A stretch of 64,000 bases of DNA from Candidatus Chromulinivoraceae bacterium (GCA_035478595.1 DATIJL010000016.1:62001-126000); one strand, 5' to 3'; counted from the first letter of the stretch, positions 9,285 to 18,616 are shown. The notes: generated by a model from the letters alone, not told the origin. Program-made: numbers and translations.

Positions 9285-10418
9285 GTGTTAATGGCTATTT
9301 TTCTTACCCTTGCCGGAATAATTATAATGTTCGCTACCTTTTTTGCGGTTCGTCTGGCATTATCACTTGGATCTATGCGACCTCACCTCACCAAGCCTCT
9401 CTCCTCGAAGGATCTCCCTACAGTCAGTGTTTGTATTCCCGCTCGCAATGAAAAACATGCGATGACTCAATGTCTCGAGCGAGTTCTTGCGAGTGATTAC
9501 GAAAAATTAGAAGTTGTTGTTTTTGATGATAGTTCGGATGATGAAACATCGGTACTCATTCGTTCGTTTGCTCATGTTGGCGTACGTTTCGTACCAGGGA
9601 CTGAACTACCCGGCGAATGGTTGGGACGAAACCGAGCACTTGATATCCTCGCACATGAAGCGAGTGGCGACTACATCGTATTTATGGATGTTGATACGTA
9701 CATTACGGTTAACTCTATTACAAGGCTCATGAGCTACATGAAAACATCATCTAAAGATATGATATCAGTCATTCCTTCTCGTCAGGATGTGTGGCGCATG
9801 AGCGTTCTCTTTAGTCCTTTGCGATACTTTTGGCAACTGATCCTCTCTCATAAAACAATCCCTTCAGCATCAGGCGCTTTGTGGATAACTGACCGTGAAC
9901 AGCTTTTAAGCTTTGGCGGTCTTGCTCGTTTCAAACACGAAGTGCAAGCTGAAACTAAACTTGCGACATTATTTAGTAGTACATATCAATGTCTTGTTGA
10001 TGCTGGCCTATTCGGCGTGAGTTATGAAAAGAAATGGAGCTCACAGCTTGAAACAAGTCGCCGGCTGCTCTATCCGACAATGCGAGGTTGGAGAGCTCCA
10101 CTCGCTTTAGCGACGCTTTTGACTCTTAATATTCCAACGGTTGTACTATTGAGTGCGTTTATGACTGGTTGGACGAGCCTGCAGTATGTATTCGGCCTTG
10201 TCCTTATAGCTTTTATGGCACTTTACAGTATGTACACTCATATTGTGTGGCGACAGAACTGGTGGCTTGGAGGTCTATTGTGGCCTATTATAATAGCACA
10301 AGAACTTATGCTATTTGTATGGAGTGTAGAGGGCTATATGCGCCATTCTATTACGTGGAAGGGTCGTCCTATTGCTGCACCGATTACGCAAACAGAACGA
10401 CTCGAAATTGAACGTTAA
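9285..10418 (+). CDS. Membrane glycosyltransferase family 2
   Basis: An inverting GT-A glycosyltransferase with a membrane helix at residues ~3-28. The catalytic domain starts with PTVSVCIPARNE and contains VVFDDSSDD and the metal-binding DXD-type motif FMDVDTY; QVQAE-type acceptor-side residues occur in KHEVQAETKL. Two or three C-terminal helices (~275-350) complete it, a layout seen in CrtQ-like and lipid-linked sugar transferases. The donor and acceptor are not deducible. An extended -10 box TGATACTAT ends 9 nt before GTG 9285 (ATG at 9291), which suggests a leaderless transcript. Confidence 0.85.
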   Translation: MLMAIFLTLAGIIIMFATFFAVRLALSLGSMRPHLTKPLSSKDLPTVSVCIPARNEKHAMTQCLERVLASDYEKLEVVVFDDSSDDETSVLIRSFAHVGVRFVPGTELPGEWLGRNRALDILAHEASGDYIVFMDVDTYITVNSITRLMSYMKTSSKDMISVIPSRQDVWRMSVLFSPLRYFWQLILSHKTIPSASGALWITDREQLLSFGGLARFKHEVQAETKLATLFSSTYQCLVDAGLFGVSYEKKWSSQLETSRRLLYPTMRGWRAPLALATLLTLNIPTVVLLSAFMTGWTSLQYVFGLVLIAFMALYSMYTHIVWRQNWWLGGLLWPIIIAQELMLFVWSVEGYMRHSITWKGRPIAAPITQTERLEIER

Positions 10419-10427
10419 ACCCCTTGT

Positions 10428-12056
10428 CTAAACTTCGTCAGCTGCTGGTAGTTGTATATCAAAAGTAGAGCCATGGTTTAGGCGACTCTTAAAACTAATC
10501 CTAGTGTTGAGTTTCCGTGCCAACTTAGCTGCTACATAAAGGCCTAGGCCAGTGCCGCTTGTCTCACGAGTGCGGTAATCCTCTGAGCGAAAGAATTTAT
10601 TAAAGATTTTTGTCTGGTCGCTCTTGCTGATACCAATACCCGTATCTTGTACTGAAAACGATACAATATTGTCTTTGCGCTTTACAGCCAAAGTTATACT
10701 TCCCTCTTTTGTGTATTTAAGCGAATTTGTAATAAAGTTCTGTAGCAGCTCTTTAAGATAAAGTCGGCTAACGGTGACGTGGCCAAGGTGAGTGTCGAGA
10801 TCGAGGTCAAAATGTAACTTGTGGAGTTTTGCTTGTGGTGCGTACTCGTTATAAAGATCTTCAACTAACGCCCTCACGTCAATATCCTCTGGCGTATCAG
10901 CTATACCACGTTCTGCACGCGATAGTGTACTTAGATCATTTACCATTTTAGACAGATATATTACTTGGTCGTGTGCTGTGTTAATGGCTTCTTTTAATAC
11001 CACCTCACCGATATCTGGTCGTTCCATCATCAGTTGTACGTTACTGATCGTTCCTTCGGCAATAGTGATTGGCGTACGAAGCTCGTGGCTTACAACGCTA
11101 ATAAACTCATCACGTTCTTCTTCAAGACTTTTAGCCTTTGTGACATCTCGAACAATAACGATATAACCATCCTTGGGGTGTCGGCCGCTCTTGCGGCTAT
11201 AGCTACTTCTAATGGGAGAGAACGTCACTTCAAGGCGTAGGGTCTCATCCTCTAGCGGCATAGTAAGATCATCGCGTACGGTAACACTTTGGGAATTTTT
11301 TAGTAGTTCAAATAGACTGACCTGCTTATCTTTGCTTTCATATAACTTCAAGATTTCATCTATATGATGGCCATTGAGACTATTATTAGTGTCCAATAGG
11401 TTAAGCGAGGCGGCGTTGTATACACGAATGATACCATCTTCGTCAGTGCTTAATACTGCATCGGCTAGGTTATTTACGATAGTTAGAATACGATCACGCT
11501 GAAGCGACTCGAGTGCCTTACTACGAGATAACTCTGCACCGTCTATCTCTTGAATACGGGCAATTGCTACAGCTGTAAGACCAACTAACAATACGGCGGA
11601 AATAGTCAAAATGTTAGTAAGAAGGATCGTATTGTTATGTAGATGCACCAGAACATCTAATTCTCCGATTAGTAGGAATGAGAGCACGCTGAGCCGTAGC
11701 CCGATTTTGCCAAAATACGCATAAGCAGCTAAAAACAAAAGTACCCATGTTGCAATAAACGGATTGGCGAACCCCGAGACATAAATGATATAAATCGCTG
11801 AGAGCATGTGATATACGGCGAAACGGAAGCCCGATAGTTTCCAGCTGGTTGCAGGGTATAAAAATTGCAACAAACCTAAAAACGCCCAAGGGATCATCAG
11901 TCCGAAAAATAATACGTCATTGACGTAATGTGAGCTGTCTACCAGGTGATAGTGAACAAATATGCCATAAACAAACAGAATAAGTGGCATAACAAGACCA
12001 GCAAATCGCATCACTTGTGCTGTGCGTTGATTTATAACTGCCCCACCTTTATGCAT
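10428..12056 (-). CDS. Sensor histidine kinase with multi-helix membrane N-terminus
   Basis: A 542-aa kinase. Six or seven hydrophobic helices span residues ~15-180, with no large extracellular domain, resembling intramembrane-sensing kinases. A PAS domain follows (~205-310), then HisKA with phospho-His in VVSHELRTPITIAEG, N box QNFITNSLKYT, and G boxes DTGIGIS and GTGLGLY. No response regulator is adjacent; partners may include the receiver-only regulator at 7830-8237 or others outside the window. TATAAT (12066-12071) ends 9 nt before the ATG, so the mRNA is probably leaderless. Confidence 0.92.
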   Translation of the reverse strand: MHKGGAVINQRTAQVMRFAGLVMPLILFVYGIFVHYHLVDSSHYVNDVLFFGLMIPWAFLGLLQFLYPATSWKLSGFRFAVYHMLSAIYIIYVSGFANPFIATWVLLFLAAYAYFGKIGLRLSVLSFLLIGELDVLVHLHNNTILLTNILTISAVLLVGLTAVAIARIQEIDGAELSRSKALESLQRDRILTIVNNLADAVLSTDEDGIIRVYNAASLNLLDTNNSLNGHHIDEILKLYESKDKQVSLFELLKNSQSVTVRDDLTMPLEDETLRLEVTFSPIRSSYSRKSGRHPKDGYIVIVRDVTKAKSLEEERDEFISVVSHELRTPITIAEGTISNVQLMMERPDIGEVVLKEAINTAHDQVIYLSKMVNDLSTLSRAERGIADTPEDIDVRALVEDLYNEYAPQAKLHKLHFDLDLDTHLGHVTVSRLYLKELLQNFITNSLKYTKEGSITLAVKRKDNIVSFSVQDTGIGISKSDQTKIFNKFFRSEDYRTRETSGTGLGLYVAAKLARKLNTRISFKSRLNHGSTFDIQLPAADEV

Positions 12057-12089
12057 ATTGCCTTTATTATACAGACACGCTTATGGTTT

Positions 12090-12785
12090 TTAAATAGATG
12101 GCGTCTCTTTTTTGAGGCTTCGGCGATGCGCCTTGTAGTGAGGGTCGACTGTTTCGACCACATTCCAGAATTCTGTTGAGTGATTCATGTGCACAGTATG
12201 GCTTAGCTCATGTATAAGCACGTAGTCGATAAGCTCAAACGGGAGTTTCATGAGCGCAATGTTGAGGCTTATGGTGCCATTGGAGCTGCAACTTCCCCAG
12301 CGACCGCTAGCATGTGAAAATCTAACTTTTTCGTAGTCGTAACCACCATGCTGAGCCAGATATGCGAGACGCTTTGTAAGGTAGCTTTTTGCTTCGATGC
12401 GGAGTGCCTCGATGACGGTATCGCGAATAGCGCGCGACACCTCGATGTCATCAATCGTCCGGTCAGCCGGTACGGAGGCGATGATCTGCTGGCCGTGTCG
12501 AGAGACTGTGGTTTTAGCAGATGTCGTCTGTCGTACAATAAGCGTATGACTCTTACCTATCTGCATGCCATGTTCAAAGGTTGTATCGCTCGATTGTTCA
12601 GCAAGCATGGCACGAAGCTGTGGCCTGGATGATTTGATAAGGCGCTTAACTAAAAATATAGGTGCATAGAGTGGTAGCGAAGCGCGCAATCTTCCGTCAG
12701 GTGCAATACGAATACGCACGTGTGAGGCCTTGGCACTCCGACGAAGTGTAATCGTTCCGAATTCATCATCTGTAATTGTAGGCAA
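12090..12785 (-). CDS. YgjP/DUF45-family zinc metallopeptidase
   Basis: A 231-aa protein of the M48-like DUF45 group. The zinc-binding HExxH is present in LIHELSHTVHMNHSTEFW, where NHSxxFW supplies the third ligand region. The upstream RFSHASGRWGSCSSNGTISLN segment is also family-typical. It is cytosolic with no signal peptide. It begins with TTG 12785 preceded by GAGG and lies 11 nt downstream of the P-loop kinase gene, so the two form an operon. The substrate is unknown. Confidence 0.88.
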   Translation of the reverse strand: MPTITDDEFGTITLRRSAKASHVRIRIAPDGRLRASLPLYAPIFLVKRLIKSSRPQLRAMLAEQSSDTTFEHGMQIGKSHTLIVRQTTSAKTTVSRHGQQIIASVPADRTIDDIEVSRAIRDTVIEALRIEAKSYLTKRLAYLAQHGGYDYEKVRFSHASGRWGSCSSNGTISLNIALMKLPFELIDYVLIHELSHTVHMNHSTEFWNVVETVDPHYKAHRRSLKKETPSI

Positions 12786-12796
12786 GTAGCTGTCCT

Positions 12797-13390
12797 CTAC
12801 CGAATCGTTATACTACGTCGGCCGGGCTTCTCTGAATCGGGGCGAACAGGTGCGGCAGTATGGCGGGAAATGGATGCGCGGGGCTCGGTGAGCTTTTTTA
12901 ATATGACTTTAGCCTGAGTTGCGTAGGTGTGCTTGCCACTTAGAACAACTGGCTTTTCTATTGCGGTTGGCGCAGAGAAGCGGCGTACCAAGTGATCATA
13001 CTCCGCAGGCGTGAGTGACCGACTCGAACCAACTTTGCTAAGTTTTAACGTACGACTTTTGGCTGTTACGGGGTCGGTCTGAACCCACACTAAGAGAGTA
13101 CAGTAGCCGGCGGCCACTGCCCTACGAGTGAGTTCACCACGTGCCACGCGTGTATCGGCAAAACCGTCTACTATAATAGATTGCTGAGTTTTTAGAAGCT
13201 CATCGAGCTGGTCATATGCGATTGCGTCGACGGCCTCAGTATCTTTTTGAAAATGTATTGCGATTTTTTCACGACATACATATGGCGCACGGAATGTGTC
13301 AGCGAATTTTTCAGCAAAAAAAGACTTACCACTACCCGGGACGCCTACCATAATAATCATGTGCGGTTTAGTAAGGCTCAGCGATTTCAT
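12797..13390 (-). CDS. P-loop nucleotide kinase (AAA_33 type)
   Basis: A 197-aa predicted ATP-dependent kinase. The Walker A motif GVPGSGKS lies near residue 17, and IIVDGFADTR provides the Walker B-like acidic strand. VWVQTDPVTAKSRTLKL forms the LID-type arginine region, as in polynucleotide-kinase/gluconate-kinase relatives. The C-terminal tail is basic and Pro/Arg-rich. I start at ATG 13390: TATAAT ends 7 nt upstream, whereas the earlier ATG at 13399 overlaps that box. The substrate is not deducible. First gene of an operon with the DUF45 peptidase. Confidence 0.8.
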   Translation of the reverse strand: MKSLSLTKPHMIIMVGVPGSGKSFFAEKFADTFRAPYVCREKIAIHFQKDTEAVDAIAYDQLDELLKTQQSIIVDGFADTRVARGELTRRAVAAGYCTLLVWVQTDPVTAKSRTLKLSKVGSSRSLTPAEYDHLVRRFSAPTAIEKPVVLSGKHTYATQAKVILKKLTEPRASISRHTAAPVRPDSEKPGRRSITIR

Positions 13391-13475
13391 ATATGTCATT
13401 ATAACAAAAATGCATATCTAATAACACTCAAGCTGCACACTGCACCGCTTATGGTTAGAAAAACTAGCTACAAAG

Positions 13476-13504
13476 TTGACATTTTACAAAATCTATGCTA
13501 ATGT
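13476..13504 (+). promoter_or_regulatory. Promoter of the LPHTG surface protein
   Basis: TTGACA (13476-13481), 17 nt, TAATGT (13499-13504). A strong GGGAGG ribosome-binding site precedes GTG 13551. The layout TTGACATTTTA...ATGCTA is nearly repeated at 36914-36942. Confidence 0.8.
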
Positions 13505-13550
13505 AGCGACAAACTAAGGCTTGTGGAGAGCCAAAGGGAGGATTAAAAGC

Positions 13551-14897
13551 GTGAAGAGGTTTTATGCGTCATTGGCGGCGCTAACGGTAGCGATCGCAGG
13601 ATTTCTACTGTTAAACGTAGTAAACGGCACGTCAAACGCGGCATTGCCACGTGACTGTGATAATAACTCAATTATTTTTTGTGGTGGTATTACGCCTAGT
13701 GAGCTCGCTTCACGCTACACTGCAAACAAAACGGGTGATCTAGCGACCGTTTACCACTCGTACGGTCTTAGTGACCACGAGATGACTCACGCTGGCACTA
13801 GCGCTAAAATGGGTGAAATCCACCGTGATGGAAGAGTTACGGTAAATGGCGAGGTTGTCGCTACTGGTGCAACGAGCATTGGCCGTGAGCAGCTCTATGC
13901 AAACCGCACTAAAGTAAAGATTGGTAGTAGGTACTACTACGAAGGTTCACCTGAATATAGCTATGCTAAGGGTGTTGAATCGATCGTTGCGTATGTATTC
14001 TTTGATCAGAACGGTAATTTCAAGGCTGCGGTTATGACCTCATGTGGCAACCCAGTCCATGCTCACCCTAAGCCAAAGCCAGAATATGCCTGTAATGCTT
14101 TGACAGCGGACAAGATCAGCCGTACAGAGCGTAAGTTTGCTGCCAGTGCAAGTGCCAAGAACGGTGCAGCAGTTGCAAGCTATACTTATGACTTTGGTGA
14201 CGGTACTAAACAGACTTCAAATGCAGCTACGGTTAACCACACTTATAGCAAGCCAGGTACGTATACCGCTAAGCTAACGGCAAACATTAACGTCGACGGT
14301 CAAACAAAGGCTATAACGGGTGCAAATTGTCAGACTACCTTTACGATTGAGACTCCGCCCCCAACACCCGTTTATACTTGTGACAGTCTAACTCCAAATA
14401 AGATTAGTCGTACAGAGTATGCCTTTACCGGTAAAGCAACTGCAGAAGGCGGAGCACAGGTCGTAGGTTACAACTTTGACTTTGGTGATGGTAGCTCACA
14501 AACAGTTGCCAACCCAAATAATGTCGCACACACCTACACGACTAATGGTGACAAAACGATTACGATGACTGTAACCTTTATGGTAAACGGTGAGACTAAG
14601 ACTGTTGGTGATATTGAGAAGTGTGTCGCGCACATCACTGTCGTTCCTGAAAACATGGTACAAGTATGTAACCCTGCAACAGGTCAAACCATTACGGTTA
14701 ATGAAAGTGATCAGGGCAAGTACAAGCCCGTCGGTGACATAGCATGTCAGCCTACCACACCTACTCCTCCTGAACTTCCACACACTGGTCCTGCCGACTT
14801 TATCGGTGGCGCTGTAGGCCTAGGCTCACTTATCGCATCGATTGGCTACTATGTAGCCAGTCGTCGCGGACTCCTCGCCCAGTTGCTTGGACGCTAA
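13551..14897 (+). CDS. Secreted PKD-repeat surface protein with C-terminal LPHTG sorting signal
   Basis: A 448-aa exported protein. Residues 1-~32 form a signal peptide (basic start, ALTVAIAGFLLL core). A ~130-residue N-terminal domain of unknown fold follows, then two tandem PKD domains. Each begins with a related Cys-containing linker (YACNALTADKISRTE and YTCDSLTPNKISRTE) and contains the PKD core YDFGDG / FDFGDG. A Pro/Thr linker leads to LPHTG, a hydrophobic stretch (GAVGLGSLIASIGYYVA) and a basic tail RRGLLAQLLGR, the classic order of a sortase substrate. The start is GTG 13551 with GGGAGG upstream. A sortase gene lies at 50569-51234. It probably mediates envelope attachment or host contact (inference). 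Confidence 0.9.
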   Translation: MKRFYASLAALTVAIAGFLLLNVVNGTSNAALPRDCDNNSIIFCGGITPSELASRYTANKTGDLATVYHSYGLSDHEMTHAGTSAKMGEIHRDGRVTVNGEVVATGATSIGREQLYANRTKVKIGSRYYYEGSPEYSYAKGVESIVAYVFFDQNGNFKAAVMTSCGNPVHAHPKPKPEYACNALTADKISRTERKFAASASAKNGAAVASYTYDFGDGTKQTSNAATVNHTYSKPGTYTAKLTANINVDGQTKAITGANCQTTFTIETPPPTPVYTCDSLTPNKISRTEYAFTGKATAEGGAQVVGYNFDFGDGSSQTVANPNNVAHTYTTNGDKTITMTVTFMVNGETKTVGDIEKCVAHITVVPENMVQVCNPATGQTITVNESDQGKYKPVGDIACQPTTPTPPELPHTGPADFIGGAVGLGSLIASIGYYVASRRGLLAQLLGR

Positions 14898-14917
14898 ACA
14901 GACAACCTAGCAAAATA

Positions 14918-14952
14918 CGAAAGACTCCTCACATCTAGTGAGGAGTCTTTCG
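14918..14952 (+). terminator. 15-bp hairpin terminator after the LPHTG protein
   Basis: CGAAAGACTCCTCAC / GTGAGGAGTCTTTCG with a 5-nt loop. No T tract follows; instead the TATACT box of the next gene begins 2 nt later. Confidence 0.75.
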
Positions 14953-14966
14953 TGTATACTATATTC

Positions 14967-16025
14967 ATGTCTGTAACTCACCGTCACGCCTCTCCTAAAG
15001 TCTTTATCACGTCAGCAATTCTTACCGTGGTTATATTAGGGCTTGTGTTTGCCTATCTTGGCCTACAAGCTGCACTTATTGTTGCGACTCTTATGATTAT
15101 TGAAATTACGTTCAGCTTTGATAACGCCATTATTAACGCCAAGACACTTACCAAAATGAGCCCACTTTGGCAGCGTATGTTTATGACCGTCGGTATTTTT
15201 ATTGCAGTGTTTGGGATGAGGGTTGTCTTCCCTATTCTCATTGTGATGGCAACGGCCGGGTTAGCGTGGGGTGATGTTATCCACCTTGCGCTTCAGGAGC
15301 CTGATAAATATGCCGAGGCGCTACGTCATGCTCACCCAAGTATTGCAGCGTTCGGCGGGCTCTTTTTACTTACCTTGGCGCTGCATTTCTTTTTTGATGC
15401 TACACGTAAAACTCGTTGGCTTCACCACATTGAAAAACCGTTACAAGAGGCTAGTCATCGCGGTATCCACGTACTTGTTAGTACCATTGCACTAGGTATT
15501 ATCGTAATTTTGCCGATGAACCATCATCAGTCTGAAACGCTGACCGCTGGTGCAATTGGGATCGTCACCTATATATTAATTCATGGTATTTCAGAACTGT
15601 TTACCCTGCAGCACGAACGCGCAGAAAAACATGCGGGTAAAAAAATGCAGTCAGGCCTTGTAGCAGGTCTTGCTTCGTTTATTTACCTAGAGGTGCTCGA
15701 TGCGAGTTTTAGTTTTGACGGAGTCATCGGTGCTTTCGCGGTTACAAAAGATGTGCTTTTGATTGCGGCCGGTCTAGGCATCGGCGCATTGTGGGTTCGA
15801 TCATTGACGCTTTTCATCGTGCACCGTAAAGTCCTCAACACATACCGGTACCTTGAGCATGCCGCCCACTACGTTATCGGCGCACTAGCTATTACGCTTC
15901 TGATTGGTTTGTTCGTAGAAATACCAGAAATGTACGTTGGTATTCTAGGTCTACTTGTTATTGCCGCTGCCGTTGTAAGTTCAATCAAGGACAATAAGAA
16001 AGACGGCTTGTCGGCCGTCGTATGA
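14967..16025 (+). CDS. DUF475 (TerC-like) integral membrane protein
   Basis: A 352-aa multi-helix membrane protein with about nine helices. Two internal copies of an acidic motif, EITFSFDNAIINAKTL (~residue 48) and EVLDASFSFDGVIGAFAVT (~residue 235), are the hallmark of the TerC/DUF475 group, which is linked to metal-ion or tellurium homeostasis at the membrane. The repeat suggests an inverted-topology transporter fold. TATACT (14955-14960) ends 6 nt before ATG 14967, so the transcript is likely leaderless; a GTG at 14952 lies inside the terminator arm. It ends 1 nt from the convergent gene. Confidence 0.87.
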   Translation: MSVTHRHASPKVFITSAILTVVILGLVFAYLGLQAALIVATLMIIEITFSFDNAIINAKTLTKMSPLWQRMFMTVGIFIAVFGMRVVFPILIVMATAGLAWGDVIHLALQEPDKYAEALRHAHPSIAAFGGLFLLTLALHFFFDATRKTRWLHHIEKPLQEASHRGIHVLVSTIALGIIVILPMNHHQSETLTAGAIGIVTYILIHGISELFTLQHERAEKHAGKKMQSGLVAGLASFIYLEVLDASFSFDGVIGAFAVTKDVLLIAAGLGIGALWVRSLTLFIVHRKVLNTYRYLEHAAHYVIGALAITLLIGLFVEIPEMYVGILGLLVIAAAVVSSIKDNKKDGLSAVV

Positions 16026-16026
16026 T

Positions 16027-17106
16027 CTATCGTTCTGCAATCACCCAATCCGTCGTAAGTCCTGCATAGCGTTCATATCTTCTTATGGCTTGGTCGATTG
16101 ATTCTTCCTGCGTCTTTGTGAGGGATTCAAACGGTAGAATGGTGAGTCTTTGGCTATTTACGTGCGTCACGCGTTTCCACGTTCCTAGAATCTGACCGTC
16201 AATAACAAGTGTAGGGAGGAACATGCCATTATTACCGGGCACAATGTGCTGCGAGTGCATCTCGGCAAGGCTAGCCGACCTATCTTTATAGCCAAGTATA
16301 AACTCGTCAAAACCAGGTAAAAGATATGTTTGGATTGGGGCAGAAGTAAGCTGCGAACTAAACCAATATTCAATACCATCAACTGTCTCGCTTATAAGTG
16401 ACACCTTGGCAAGTTCAAGCCCTAGTTTAGCATTGCCCATTGTCATAAAGCTCCAGCCTGCAAAATCCTTAAGACTGGCTGGCCCATGGCTAGTAAAGTA
16501 CCTCTTGGCAAGCTCAGCGAGTGCTTCATCTTTTTGTCTCGGAGGTGTCGGCGCGATCCATTCGTCCATTAGCACAAAGGTTGGCTGCTTGTCTTCATGG
16601 GGGCCAAAACATAACAGTGTTTGTTCTGCAAAGTAGTGAATAATATGAATGCCGCGCTGTCCGGCGGTCGAGATTCCGTGCTGATCTAACACATCACAAA
16701 GGGCGTTTCGCGTCAAACTCTTCCCTCCGGCCAGTGCATTACTAATGACTTCTTGGCTTTTAGCGAGTACATCGTCGTCGATTTCAAGTATTTTGCGCCT
16801 ACCTGCTGCTGAGGCAACCGCACGCGGTGCAAGTAAATTTACCATCCATCTGGCATCCTCTGCGGCAACAAAGTGCAATGTTCCTCGCATTGGCCAGGTA
16901 CGAATGATCTTACGATCGGCAATTGCTTGCTCAACATCTCTTTGAGTTAGATTTTGCGATCGTAGGGCGATTGACCACAAAGCTCCCGGATAATCTTGCG
17001 CCTGTAAGGCAAGAAGATGCCTTACTACGTCCTCTGCGGTTGTAAAATCCGACTGAGTGATATGTTGGGCGCTAAGCCGCATACGTGCAATGTCTTCTCG
17101 GGTCAT
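16027..17106 (-). CDS. Winged-helix DNA-binding protein of the AlkZ/YcaQ (HTH_42) superfamily
   Basis: A 359-aa protein of the HTH_42 family, which includes the DNA glycosylases AlkZ and YcaQ that excise alkylated or crosslinked bases. The N-terminal LLALQAQDYPGALWSIALR carries the QxQ-type motif that holds catalytic glutamines in AlkZ. RTWPMRGTLHFVA and the C-terminal LLPGFDEFILGYKDR are also family features. It starts at ATG 17106, overlapping the Nudix stop by ATGA. As the last gene of a nucleotide-sanitation operon, a base-excision role fits the context. Glycosylase activity itself is inferred. Confidence 0.85.
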   Translation of the reverse strand: MTREDIARMRLSAQHITQSDFTTAEDVVRHLLALQAQDYPGALWSIALRSQNLTQRDVEQAIADRKIIRTWPMRGTLHFVAAEDARWMVNLLAPRAVASAAGRRKILEIDDDVLAKSQEVISNALAGGKSLTRNALCDVLDQHGISTAGQRGIHIIHYFAEQTLLCFGPHEDKQPTFVLMDEWIAPTPPRQKDEALAELAKRYFTSHGPASLKDFAGWSFMTMGNAKLGLELAKVSLISETVDGIEYWFSSQLTSAPIQTYLLPGFDEFILGYKDRSASLAEMHSQHIVPGNNGMFLPTLVIDGQILGTWKRVTHVNSQRLTILPFESLTKTQEESIDQAIRRYERYAGLTTDWVIAER

Positions 17107-17675
17107 ATCAGTACCCATGCGTTAAGTAGTGGCTTTATTTTTGTGATAAACCTATGAAGCTCTGGATCAAATAGAGAAGATGGGCCTGCTAAAATATCAT
17201 CAATTTTCCACCAACGGACTTCGTTAAATTTATTATCCTCAATAGTAAGTGGCGTGTTCTCATCTGCCTGTAACAAGTACCACAGTGATACGTCGGTATG
17301 CTGCCCCTGGCCATTGGTTGTAGTAACAGTGATAAAATGAGGCACTTGTCCACCTAAAAATGGCGCCACAAACCCAAGCTCTTCTTCGCATTCGCGTTGT
17401 GCAGTTTCGGCCGGATCTTCGTTCGGATCAACATGTCCGCCAGCAGGTACCCATAATTTTGCAAGCAGATGATCCTGTAAAAGCATTTTATTCGTTTTGG
17501 GATCAACAATGGCAAAATAACTTACCAGATGCATAGGTGGAACATCTGGTTTTTGGATGCGGTAAATAGGCTCGTCGCCAGCAAGCCATCCGATAACCTG
17601 TCGCTGGTCGGTACCTTCACGCTCATCAAGCGGAGTAATGGTGCTCACGAGCTTCGTCAGTTCTTCTCGACTCAC
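17103..17675 (-). CDS. Nudix hydrolase
   Basis: A 190-aa Nudix-fold pyrophosphohydrolase. The Nudix box GGHVDPNEDPAETAQRECEEELGF (G-x5-E-x7-REuxEExGu) lies at ~residues 78-100 with intact catalytic glutamates. The ~40-residue helical N-terminus is longer than in minimal MutT. It starts with GTG 17675, whose GTGA overlaps the stop of the upstream fusion gene, and its own stop overlaps the glycosylase-like gene. Its substrate is probably an aberrant nucleoside di- or triphosphate, by context. Confidence 0.9.
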   Translation of the reverse strand: MSREELTKLVSTITPLDEREGTDQRQVIGWLAGDEPIYRIQKPDVPPMHLVSYFAIVDPKTNKMLLQDHLLAKLWVPAGGHVDPNEDPAETAQRECEEELGFVAPFLGGQVPHFITVTTTNGQGQHTDVSLWYLLQADENTPLTIEDNKFNEVRWWKIDDILAGPSSLFDPELHRFITKIKPLLNAWVLI

Positions 17676-18616
17676 TTCGTTTCTCCTATTAGCTGTGCTG
17701 CTACATTAAAGATCGCTGTTTCAACAAGTTGCAGACGATTTACTTTTCCGCCAGTAAAGAATGGGAAAGGGTCTTTGAGGTTTGAACCATATTCTTGCTG
17801 CACAAGAACACCAAGATCTGGATAGACAGATGGAATTTTGTCGGTCATTTCGCGTGGATATTCAAGCTCTACATTGACGCCTACTTTTCGTGGCTCACCT
17901 ATCTTCTCAAATACCACGACCGTACTACTGAATGAGTTGTGGTTGGGGTGCACTTGATATAGCCCACTCTCAACTGTCGCAAGATAGGTAGGGCTAGGAC
18001 TCTTCCCTTTTGTCGCAATCTCTAATGCGTCGTGACGATTGTTTGCCCCTTCGTATGTTTCTTCGATATTTTGTGGCTGCTCGGAGACGCTTGATTCAGT
18101 TGGAAGTGGGAGCACTTGTGTTTTAATGCCCGCCTTACGCATGCCACGGCTGACTGCGCTAAGTTTGATGGGGCTTTTACTACTCACATACGTTGCTGGC
18201 AAGCTTTTAAAGTATTGATCAATTTGGATAACGTCGCCGTCAATAACAATAGGCTGCATGCCGAGGATTTCATCGGCATAGCTGAGATCTGGCGCCGGTC
18301 GAAGGAGGAATATTTCGATATTTTGCTGGTAAGCAAACGCCATCTCCATGAGAGTATTGCCACCAATATAGCCCGCAACGCCCTTCTTTGCTTCGTTGTA
18401 AATAAACACCGCATCTGACTCGGTAATTTTGTCTAAGTGTTCCTTTATGAGAGTATTCTTAAGGCTTGCTCGCTCGGCATCCGAAAGTATATGATAGTCC
18501 ACCTCACCTTCTCGTGGATTTGGAATATCAACTTCATAGCCAGCTTGGGCCAAGATTTTTTCCGCTTCTCTCATTCCTTCAATATGGTGCATTGATCCAC
18601 AAATCGTCAGTTTCAT
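17672..18616 (-). CDS. Fusion: nucleoside 2-deoxyribosyltransferase-like domain plus DUF84 (YjjX-type) non-canonical NTPase
   Basis: A 314-aa two-domain protein. Residues 1-~140 match the deoxyribosyltransferase-like fold: LTICGSMHHIEGMREAEKIL, then ESDAVFIYNE and GGNTLMEMAFAYQQNIEIFLL, where the Glu acts as nucleophile in this family. Residues ~165-314 resemble DUF84 inosine/xanthosine triphosphatases (TYEGANNRHDALEIA, TVESGLYQV, DPFPFFTGGKVNRLQLVETAI). Together they would cleave or hydrolyse damaged nucleotides. The gene leads an overlapping operon with a Nudix hydrolase and an AlkZ-like protein. TATGCT ends 6 nt before ATG 18616, so the mRNA is likely leaderless. Each domain call is from motif memory. 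Confidence 0.78.
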   Translation of the reverse strand: MKLTICGSMHHIEGMREAEKILAQAGYEVDIPNPREGEVDYHILSDAERASLKNTLIKEHLDKITESDAVFIYNEAKKGVAGYIGGNTLMEMAFAYQQNIEIFLLRPAPDLSYADEILGMQPIVIDGDVIQIDQYFKSLPATYVSSKSPIKLSAVSRGMRKAGIKTQVLPLPTESSVSEQPQNIEETYEGANNRHDALEIATKGKSPSPTYLATVESGLYQVHPNHNSFSSTVVVFEKIGEPRKVGVNVELEYPREMTDKIPSVYPDLGVLVQQEYGSNLKDPFPFFTGGKVNRLQLVETAIFNVAAQLIGETK

